A DNA stretch of 64,000 bases from Frankiaceae bacterium (GTDB lineage: Bacteria; Actinomycetota; Actinomycetes; BP-191), in assembly GCA_035556555.1 (NCBI GenBank), contig DATMES010000042.1, positions 62,001 through 126,000 on the forward strand. Direction: 5' to 3'. Made by a program: the position numbers and the translations under genes. Each line of letters starts with the position of its first letter. Position 1 is the stretch's first letter. The notes beneath the pieces were generated by a model that was not told where the DNA came from, did not search any database, and worked only from the letters and a program-made list of their open reading frames with translations. Positions 37,076 to 42,890 of this stretch are shown here, piece by piece.

Positions 37076-37719
37076 GCCGGCGTCGCCAGGGGTGAGGGGC
37101 GCCGGGGAACGGGCCCGAGGTCGGGCAGCGTCGCCGCCACGCGCCGCTCCCGCGCGGCCGCGCCCCGGCCCTGGGCGGCGATGTTGGACAGGCGGGCGGC
37201 GATACGGCCGTAGCCGGCGTGCAGCCCCGCCCACTCGGTGTCGACGACGCGCAGCCGCAGGTCGACGGCGTCGGGCCACGAGCCCAGCGCGATGACGACC
37301 GCGCGCCGCTCCCGGGCGCGGGCGGCGAGCCGCCGCGCCTCCCCCGCCTTGACCTGCGCCGTCGGCCGGGCGAGGACGACGTCGAAGCCGTCGAGCAACG
37401 ACGCCACCGCCGTCGCCCACTGGGCGCCCGGGCTCGGGACGAGGACGAGGCGTTCGAGGTCCATCCCGGCCTCCTCGGCCGCGACGGCGCCGAGGTCGCG
37501 CTGGCCGACGACGGCGCACCACGACCCGGCCTGGCTGGCGCCGGCGGCCAGCGCGAGGGCGAGCCAGAGCGAGCCCTCGACGGCCACGACGGAGCCGCGC
37601 GACAGGGCGCCACGGGGGAACAGCGAGTCGAGCGGGGGCAGGACGGGCAGTGGCTCAGCAGGGAAGGCACCTTGCGGTGTACCGAGCCGCTCCCGAAGGT
37701 CCTCGAGGGCGGCGGGCAT
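37072..37719 (-). CDS. imuA': ImuA', SulA/RecA-like mutasome subunit
   Basis: A 215-aa protein with a RecA-like core: LPPLDSLFPRGALSRGSVVA precedes the degenerate P-loop region VEGSLWLALALAAGA, and AVVIALGSWPDAVDLRLRVV lies in the second half. It works with ImuB and DnaE2 in damage-induced mutagenesis. The ATG is only ~6 bases from a good -10 box, so the message is probably leaderless. A perfect LexA box lies inside the promoter. It is the first gene of a coupled imuA'-imuB pair. Confidence 0.88.
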   Translation of the reverse strand: MPAALEDLRERLGTPQGAFPAEPLPVLPPLDSLFPRGALSRGSVVAVEGSLWLALALAAGASQAGSWCAVVGQRDLGAVAAEEAGMDLERLVLVPSPGAQWATAVASLLDGFDVVLARPTAQVKAGEARRLAARARERRAVVIALGSWPDAVDLRLRVVDTEWAGLHAGYGRIAARLSNIAAQGRGAAARERRVAATLPDLGPVPRRPSPLATPA

Positions 37720-37725
37720 CCTCCC

Positions 37726-37754
37726 AGTATTCGAACATACGTTCGAACAGTCAA
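37726..37754 (-). promoter_or_regulatory. imuA' promoter with LexA (SOS) box
   Basis: On the minus strand, TTGACT (37754-37749) and AATACT (37731-37726) are 17 bases apart. The spacer holds tcgaacatacgttcga (37731-37746), a perfect match to the actinobacterial LexA palindrome TCGAAC-N4-GTTCGA. LexA bound here would block the promoter until DNA damage. The -10 ends 6 bases before the ATG, fitting a leaderless transcript. Confidence 0.85.
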
Positions 37755-37761
37755 GTAGCCG

Positions 37762-38178
37762 TTACGCCCAAGGTCCCACACCTCCGTAGCGTTCCGGTGT
37801 AATGCGCAGGACGTACCCCGGCGGCGGGTCCGGCATCGGCGGGAACGTCACGTCCGGACCCAGGTAGCCGTACGCCAGCCGCTGCAGCGTCTCCGGCGCG
37901 CCGCCCTCGGTGACGCGCCCGCGGCCGTGCACGACGAGGTACTCGCGCAGGCCGATCTCGTTGCTGCGCGGTGTCTCGAACGACACCGCGACCCGTGGGT
38001 CACGGAGCACGTTGCGCAGCTTCTGGCGCATGCCGATGGACCCGACGACGAGCTCGCCGTCCTCGACACCCACCCAGACGACGCTGACCTGCGGGGAGCC
38101 GTCGGCGTTGACCGTGACGAGGTGCCCGAGCGGGGACTCGCCGAGGACGTCGGCGACGGACTGCGGGATGGCTGCCAT
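37762..38178 (-). CDS. Pyridoxamine 5'-phosphate oxidase-fold (PPOX/F420-type) protein
   Basis: A 138-aa protein of the split-barrel flavin/F420-binding fold: LGHLVTVNADGSPQVSVVWV, RQKLRNVLRDPRVAVSFE and LVVHGRGRVTEGGAPE are characteristic. Such small actinobacterial proteins use FMN or F420 as cofactor to reduce diverse substrates; which one applies is not clear here. The ATG at 38178 fits the family's start. It is divergent from the acetyltransferase with 19 bases between starts and convergent with nothing; its stop lies 8 bases from the imuA' promoter. Confidence 0.85.
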   Translation of the reverse strand: MAAIPQSVADVLGESPLGHLVTVNADGSPQVSVVWVGVEDGELVVGSIGMRQKLRNVLRDPRVAVSFETPRSNEIGLREYLVVHGRGRVTEGGAPETLQRLAYGYLGPDVTFPPMPDPPPGYVLRITPERYGGVGPWA

Positions 38179-38197
38179 CGGCCTAGCCTGCACCCTC

Positions 38198-38719
38198 ATG
38201 GCAGTCCTGTACGAGACCGAGCGCCTGGTGGTCAGGGACCTCACCGACGACGACGCGCCGGCGCTGTACGAGATGCACCGGCACGACGAGGTCATGCGCT
38301 GGCTGGCCGGCAAGCCCTCCACCGGCGTCGACGAGGAGCTCGCGCGCCTCGGCTCCTGGCGCGCCCGCGGCGGCGACGGCTACGGGTTCTTCGGCATCGA
38401 GCTACGCGAGACGGGCGAACTGGTCGGGGTGCTGGTGTTCAAGCCGTTCGACGACCTCCCGTACTTCGACCTCGGCTGGCGGCTGCGGCCCGACGCCTGG
38501 GGTAAGGGGTACGCGACGGAGGCGGGACGGGGCGGGGTACGGCACGCGTTCGAGACGCTGGGATTGGACGAGATCGCGGCGACGACGCTGCCGGACAACG
38601 CGCGGTCGCGCGCGGTCATGGAGCGCCTCGGCATGACGTACGCGGGCGAGGTCGTGCACGCGGGCCTGCCGCACGTCCTCTACGTGCTGCGGCGCGAGGG
38701 CGTGTCTCCCAGCTCGTGA
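38198..38719 (+). CDS. GNAT-family N-acetyltransferase
   Basis: A 173-aa protein of the RimJ/RimL-like GNAT group. It begins LYETERLVVRDLTDDDAPAL, has GELVGVLVFKPFD and the acetyl-CoA loop region LRPDAWGKGYATEAGRGGV (Q/R-x-x-G-x-G/A type), then NARSRAVMERLGM. It transfers an acetyl group from acetyl-CoA to an amine; the substrate is unknown. The last codons lie in the left arm of a 22-base inverted repeat shared with the opposing gene. Confidence 0.9.
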   Translation: MAVLYETERLVVRDLTDDDAPALYEMHRHDEVMRWLAGKPSTGVDEELARLGSWRARGGDGYGFFGIELRETGELVGVLVFKPFDDLPYFDLGWRLRPDAWGKGYATEAGRGGVRHAFETLGLDEIAATTLPDNARSRAVMERLGMTYAGEVVHAGLPHVLYVLRREGVSPSS

Positions 38720-38832
38720 TCGTCGCGAGCGGCGTACGGGGTGGCGCATCGCAAGGCGGAGGACGCGACAACGCCGCGAGGCGCCGTCCGGGGCGTCGCG
38801 CGGCAGATCGACGAGCTGGGAGACACGCCCTC
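38696..38832. repeat. Perfect 22-bp inverted repeat between convergent genes
   Basis: gagggcgtgtctcccagctc + gt (38696-38717) recurs inverted at 38811-38832, flanking 93 bases. The left arm overlaps the end of the acetyltransferase gene, and the right arm overlaps the stop of the opposing small gene. It could act as a long-loop bidirectional terminator or a recombination substrate. Confidence 0.75.
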
Positions 38833-39031
38833 AGAAGCAGGTCTGGTCGACGTCGCTGTGGCCCCACCAGTCGAGGTGGACGCCGCTGTTGTTGGCGCTG
38901 AGCGCGTAGTCGCGCGTCGTCACGGTGACGTCGCAGTGGAGGAACGGCACGTGGACGGTCCGCGTGATCGCCTCGGCGGCGGGGGCGGCAAGGGCGGCAA
39001 TCGCGAGGGCGAGGGCGGCGATGCGTCGCAT
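38831..39031 (-). CDS. Small secreted protein (66 aa)
   Basis: The signal peptide MRRIAALALAIAALAAPAAE precedes a ~45-residue mature part (VHVPFLHCDVTVTTRDYALS ... HLDWWGHSDVDQTCF) with two cysteines. The ATG at 39031 has AGAGG upstream. The mature part is polar with Trp-Trp. No known family. It converges with the acetyltransferase gene. Confidence 0.65.
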   Translation of the reverse strand: MRRIAALALAIAALAAPAAEAITRTVHVPFLHCDVTVTTRDYALSANNSGVHLDWWGHSDVDQTCF

Positions 39032-39174
39032 AGGGGCACCTCTTCTGGGAACGCTGCTGGGGCGATATGGGTGGTACGCGAGGTTCATCCTGATAGGGAC
39101 CTTTGACCCGCGCTAGTCCCCGGCCGTAGTTTTTTCGCGAGCCGCCCCTCCCCCTCCCCCCTCAGGAGCCCCTC

Positions 39175-39327
39175 GTGCGCGCCGCCCGCCTCCTCCTCGC
39201 CGCCGCCCTCGTCGCCGGTGGCGTCGCCGCCTCCGCGGGCCCCGCCGCCGCCTGCGCGGGCCCCGTCTGCGAGGCGATCTGCGAGCTCACCACCCCTGCG
39301 GTGACCCGCAACTGCATCGTCAAGTAG
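39175..39327 (+). CDS. Small secreted cysteine-rich peptide (50 aa)
   Basis: The GTG start has AGGAG 7 bases upstream. The signal peptide MRAARLLLAAALVAGGVAAS is followed by a short mature peptide with four cysteines (ACAGPVCEAICELTT, RNCIVK). Too short for standard ORF cut-offs. Its end overlaps the start region of the DUF3052 gene in another frame. Function unknown; it resembles in style the peptides at 61340-62148 but does not share their C-x7-C motif. Confidence 0.6.
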   Translation: MRAARLLLAAALVAGGVAASAGPAAACAGPVCEAICELTTPAVTRNCIVK

Positions 39328-39728
39328 CCGGCTACTCCGGCACGCCGCTGGCCGCGAAGCTCGGCATCAAGCCTGGCTCCGCGGTCCGGCTCGTCGGCGC
39401 GCCGGAGGCGTTCGAGGACCTGCTGGCACCGCTGCCGGACGACGTCGCCGTACGCCGCCGCGGCCCGCTGCGCGGGGATGTCCTGATCGCGTTCGTGACG
39501 TCGTACGCCGTCCTCGCCCGCGAGGTGCCGCGGCTCGGCCGGGCGGTCTTCCCCGACGCGAGTCTCTGGGTGGCGTGGCCGAAGAAGGCGTCCGGCGTAC
39601 CCACGGACGTCACCGAGGACTCGATCCGCGAGGTCGCGCTGCCGCTCGGGCTGGTCGACAACAAGGTCTGCGCCGTGAGCGACGTATGGTCCGGTCTCCG
39701 GCTCGTCTGGCGTAAGGAGAGGCGTTGA
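39312..39728 (+). CDS. DUF3052 family protein, start codon not recognisable
   Basis: The coding signal begins at about 39324 with VAGYSGTPLAAKLGIKPGSA, typical of DUF3052 N-termini, and runs to a TGA at 39726. The family core LIAFVTSYAVLAREVPRL and VPTDVTEDSIREVALPLGLV is intact. No ATG, GTG or TTG precedes the conserved N-terminus in frame; the nearest candidates are CTG at 39312 or the GTA codon itself. The only canonical start (39495) would remove a third of the domain. Either a non-canonical start is used or a sequence error hides one. It couples to the next gene by TTGA overlap. Function of DUF3052 is not established. Confidence 0.65.
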   Translation: MHRQVAGYSGTPLAAKLGIKPGSAVRLVGAPEAFEDLLAPLPDDVAVRRRGPLRGDVLIAFVTSYAVLAREVPRLGRAVFPDASLWVAWPKKASGVPTDVTEDSIREVALPLGLVDNKVCAVSDVWSGLRLVWRKERR

Positions 39729-41236
39729 CCGACGTCGCCGTCATCGGGGCGGGGCACAACGCCCTCGTCGCCGCGACCCTGCTCGCCCGCGCGGGCCTGG
39801 CCGTCACCGTTCTGGAGGCCGCGGACGTCGTGGGCGGCGCGGCCCGCACGGAGACGCCGTTCCCCAAGGTGCCCGCGCTGCGGCAGTCGACCGGCGCGTA
39901 CCTCCTCGGCCTCATGCCACCCGAGCTGGTCACGACGCTCGGCATCGACTTCCCGACCCTGCGCCGCGACCCGCACTACTTCCTGCCGACGACGGGCTCG
40001 GCGTACCTGCTGCTCGGCTCCGACAGGGACGCCGTACGCCGCAACTACGTGGAGTTCTTCTCCCCCGCCGACTGGCGCGCCGACGAGGCGCTGCAGGCCG
40101 AGCTCGGGGCGCTGCGCGAGGACCTCGCGCCGGCCTGGCTGACCGAGGTCGGCAGCGTCGAGGACGTCGCGGAGCGGTACGTCCGCGCGCCGCTGCGCGA
40201 GGCGTTCGTCGACCTGTGCCGCGGGTCGGTCGCCGACTACCTCGCGCGCTTCGGCTTCGAGTCCGACCTCGTCGTCGCGATGTACGCCGTCACCGACGGC
40301 CTCTCCGGCCTCGCCGCCGGCCCGGACACGCCGGGGTCGGGCCACAACTTCCTCGTGCACAACATGTGCCGCCTCCCCGGCGCCGACGGCACCTGGATGA
40401 TCGTGCGCGGCGGCATGGGCACGGTCACCTCGCTCATCGCCGAGGAGGCCCGCAAGGCCGGGGCCGACATCCGGACTCGGTCACGGGTGGCCTCGGTGAT
40501 CGTCGAGAACGGCGCCGTCGCCGGCGTCGCCCTCGACAGCGGCGAGGAGGTCCGCGCCCGCGTCGTCGTCGGCGGCTGCGACCCGTACCGCCTCATGGCG
40601 CTCTGCGGCGACGCGTTCCCGGCGCCGCTGCGGGAGCGGATGGAGGGCGTCCGGCTGCCCGGCAGCACCCTCAAGGTCAACCTCGCGCTGCGCGACCTCC
40701 CCCGCTTCACCTGCCTGCCCGACGGCGCGGCGAGCCCGTTCGGCGCGACGATCCACCTGCTGCCCGACGGCGGTCTCGACGCGGTGCGCGCGCAGTGGGC
40801 GGACGTGCAGGCGGGGCGGCTGCCGGACTTCCCGACCATCGAGTGGTACGTCCACACGACGGTCGACCCGTCGCTGCGCGACCCCGAGGGGCACCACAGC
40901 GCGGCGCTGTTCGTGCAGTCGGTGCCGTACGGCGCGGACGTCGCGGCATACGTCCCGCATCTCCTCGAGATCTGCGACCGGTTCGCGCCGGGCACGTCGG
41001 CGCTGGTGGCGGACACGTTCGCGCTGCCGCCGCAGGGCATCGAGGCCCACTTCGGCATCACCGGCGGGCACATCCACCACGTCGACAACGGCGTCGCGTT
41101 CGCCGACCGGATGCCGTACGCCACCGGCCTCGACGGCCTCTACGCGTGCAGCGCCGGCTGCCACCCCGCGGGCTCGGTCATCGGCGCCGCGGGCCACAAC
41201 GCCGCCCTGCGCGTCCTCGCCGACCTCGGGACGTAG
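39725..41236 (+). CDS. FAD-dependent oxidoreductase, phytoene desaturase/PYROXD2-like
   Basis: A 503-aa flavoprotein. The TTG start has TAAGGAG 8 bases upstream and overlaps the DUF3052 stop. The dinucleotide-binding motif VAVIGAGHNALVAATLLARA is followed by VLEAADVVGGAARTE, as in amine oxidase/carotenoid desaturase-like enzymes. The C-terminus has GLDGLYACSAGCHPAGSVIG, the second FAD contact. Substrate unknown; no carotenoid genes are nearby. Likely co-transcribed with DUF3052. Confidence 0.88.
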   Translation: MTDVAVIGAGHNALVAATLLARAGLAVTVLEAADVVGGAARTETPFPKVPALRQSTGAYLLGLMPPELVTTLGIDFPTLRRDPHYFLPTTGSAYLLLGSDRDAVRRNYVEFFSPADWRADEALQAELGALREDLAPAWLTEVGSVEDVAERYVRAPLREAFVDLCRGSVADYLARFGFESDLVVAMYAVTDGLSGLAAGPDTPGSGHNFLVHNMCRLPGADGTWMIVRGGMGTVTSLIAEEARKAGADIRTRSRVASVIVENGAVAGVALDSGEEVRARVVVGGCDPYRLMALCGDAFPAPLRERMEGVRLPGSTLKVNLALRDLPRFTCLPDGAASPFGATIHLLPDGGLDAVRAQWADVQAGRLPDFPTIEWYVHTTVDPSLRDPEGHHSAALFVQSVPYGADVAAYVPHLLEICDRFAPGTSALVADTFALPPQGIEAHFGITGGHIHHVDNGVAFADRMPYATGLDGLYACSAGCHPAGSVIGAAGHNAALRVLADLGT

Positions 41237-41292
41237 CGAACCATCCGGTGCCCTCGGGAATCTCACGTACGACGCACTCCCGAGGAGGCCCC

Positions 41293-41874
41293 ATGCGCCG
41301 CATCCCCGCCCTCGCCGTCTCGCTCGTCCTCGCGACCGCCGCCACAGCCGGCGCCGCGCCCGCGAAGGGCGTGACGTTCGCCGACCCGGCCGGGGACGCC
41401 GACGGCGTGGACGGCCGCGCGGCCGCGGCGTCGCAGCCGGGGTTCGACGTCGTCCGCGTCCGCCTCGCGCCGTTCGAGCGCACCGCGAAGGGCTCCGGGA
41501 TCGCCGTCACCCTGACCCTCGCCGGCGCCCCGTCGACGGCACCCGGGTCGACGTACTACCTCGAGGGCACGCTGGGGCCCTGCGTCTTCACGGCCTGGCG
41601 CACGTTCACGACCGACGGCGTCGGCGACAGCGCGAACGTCGACTGCGGGGCCAGCGGAGGCCTGCAGCACCACGGCACCGGCTCGGGCATCACGCCCGTC
41701 CCCGGCGCGCGGACGCTGACGTTCAAGGTCCCCGCCGCGTGGCTCACGGGCCGCGGCACGACGCTGACCGGCATCGAGGCCGGCACCGCCACCGGCGAGC
41801 CCGCGGTCGGCGTCGCGACCGGCCCGACCGTGGACGTCGCGCGCTACGCGAAGGCGTACCGCATCGGCTCGTAG
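41293..41874 (+). CDS. Secreted protein, tandem paralogue 1
   Basis: A 193-aa exported protein; GAGGAGG precedes the ATG. The signal peptide MRRIPALAVSLVLATAATAG is nearly identical to that of the next gene. The mature chain starts VTFADPAGDADGVDGRAAAA, then FDVVRVRLAPFERTAKGSGI, and ends VDVARYAKAYRIGS. Two cysteines (GPCVFTAW, NVDCGASG) align with those of paralogue 2. It resembles extracellular beta domains such as the one at 27968-28561. Function unknown. Confidence 0.8.
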   Translation: MRRIPALAVSLVLATAATAGAAPAKGVTFADPAGDADGVDGRAAAASQPGFDVVRVRLAPFERTAKGSGIAVTLTLAGAPSTAPGSTYYLEGTLGPCVFTAWRTFTTDGVGDSANVDCGASGGLQHHGTGSGITPVPGARTLTFKVPAAWLTGRGTTLTGIEAGTATGEPAVGVATGPTVDVARYAKAYRIGS

Positions 41875-41913
41875 GCCCAGCTCCGCACTCGACCGCTCTC
41901 CGAGGAGACCCCC

Positions 41914-42498
41914 ATGCGCCGCATCCCCGCCCTCGCCGTCTCGCTCGTCCTCGCGACCGCCGCCGCCGCCGGCGCGGCACCCGCGCGCGGCGTGACGTTC
42001 ACCGACCCGGCGGGCGACGCGGATGCCGTGGACGGCCGCGCCGGCGCCACGTCGCAGGCGAGGTTCGACGTGGTGCGGGTACGGCTCGCGCCGCACGCCC
42101 GCACCGCGAAGTCCTCCGGCGTCGCGATCCGCATCGACCTGGCCTCCGCGCCGTCCACGTCGCCGGGGTCGAGCTACTTCTTCACCGCGAAGCAGGGCGC
42201 GTGCGACATCACCGTGTCGCGCACCGCCACCACCGACGGCATCGCCAACAGCACGCTCGTCATGTGCGGCCCGGTCGTCGGCGAGTACCACAGCACCAGC
42301 GTCGCCAAGGGCCTCTCGCCGACCGGCACGTCGATCTCGTTCACGGTGCCTGCCGACGCGCTGCCCAACCCCGCGCTCGGCGCCCAGCTCACCGCCATCG
42401 AGGTCGGCACGTCCGCCGGCGAGCCGGTCTCCGGGTACGCCTCCCCGGCCCGCATCGACCGCGCGGCGTACGCGAAGGCGTACCGCCTCGGCTCCTAG
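41914..42498 (+). CDS. Secreted protein, tandem paralogue 2
   Basis: A 194-aa sibling of the preceding gene, 39 bases after it and with the same GAGGAG site. The first ~17 residues are identical, and TFTDPAGDADAVDGRAGATS, FDVVRVRLAPHARTAKSSGV and RAAYAKAYRLGS match paralogue 1. Middle regions have diverged; Cys lie in GACDITVSR and MCGPVVGEY. This is a recent tandem duplication of a secreted beta-rich protein. Function unknown. Confidence 0.8.
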   Translation: MRRIPALAVSLVLATAAAAGAAPARGVTFTDPAGDADAVDGRAGATSQARFDVVRVRLAPHARTAKSSGVAIRIDLASAPSTSPGSSYFFTAKQGACDITVSRTATTDGIANSTLVMCGPVVGEYHSTSVAKGLSPTGTSISFTVPADALPNPALGAQLTAIEVGTSAGEPVSGYASPARIDRAAYAKAYRLGS

Positions 42499-42549
42499 CA
42501 ACGGACTGGCTGGTGACCGCGGGTGACCGTTCGCGTTCGCGAACGACCC

Positions 42550-42602
42550 CTCGGCACGATCGGGGTGCGATCTGCGCCTTGTCCCCGCACGGCCCGCAAC
42601 CG
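42550..42602 (-). repeat. Dispersed repeat family R2, copy 2
   Basis: Minus-strand copy of the element at 3891-3944, sharing exact blocks cggttgcgggccgtgcgg and cgcagatcgcaccccga. Confidence 0.6.
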
Positions 42603-42829
42603 GGAGCCTTGTCCATCCTGACGGCGTGGTCGGCGCCGGCCTCGGTCGTTCTTTGAAGATCACTACGCGTGAGACCGGCTGCTGGGCTGCAGGGTTGGGC
42701 CGACGCGGGTGCGCGGGCGCCGCTCGTCCGGGGTCGACCGTCGTTCTGGTGGTGGTCCACCGCCAAAGGGGCTCCTGCCCAGCACGATCCAGGCGCAGCG
42801 CGAGCCAGATGGAAAAGGCTCCCGGTTGC
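42596..42829. repeat. 22-bp inverted repeat with one mismatch
   Basis: gcaaccgggagccttgtcca + tc (42596-42617) pairs with gatggaaaaggctcccggtt + gc (42808-42829), enclosing 190 bases that include the R1 copy. Confidence 0.6.
42648..42700 (+). repeat. Dispersed repeat family R1, copy 2 (right half degenerate)
   Basis: The left 24 bases (gttctttgaagatcactacg onward) match the other copies with one extra change; the right tip, normally cagagaacgagc, reads cagggttgggc. Confidence 0.55.
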
Positions 42830-42890
42830 GGACGTGTCACGGCGGCGCCGTCACCGCGGGTGACCGCGGGCGGCGTTACGTCACGCCCTT

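Larger units (their letters stand above)
42499..42890. other. Repeat-rich intergenic region without a gene
   Basis: This 392-base gap between convergent genes holds copy 2 of R2 (42550-42602, minus), copy 2 of R1 (42648-42700, plus), a 22-base inverted repeat (42596-42617 / 42808-42829, one mismatch) and two occurrences of ccgcgggtgaccg (near 42518 and 42855). No plausible protein is encoded. Confidence 0.6.

Noticed and set aside
35279-37213. Plus-strand frames covering the hairpin region and imuB
   Set aside because: They run through palindromes and antisense to a convincing ImuB; no start signal or domain.
38721-38810. Invertible promoter between the 22-bp inverted repeats
   Set aside because: The enclosed 93 bases show no promoter and no recombinase is nearby, so phase variation is not supported; only the repeat is reported.
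40216-41874. 552-codon frame joining the FAD oxidoreductase region to the secreted protein at 41293
   Set aside because: Its first two thirds are a frame-shifted shadow of the oxidoreductase; the real protein starts at 41293 with a ribosome site and signal peptide.
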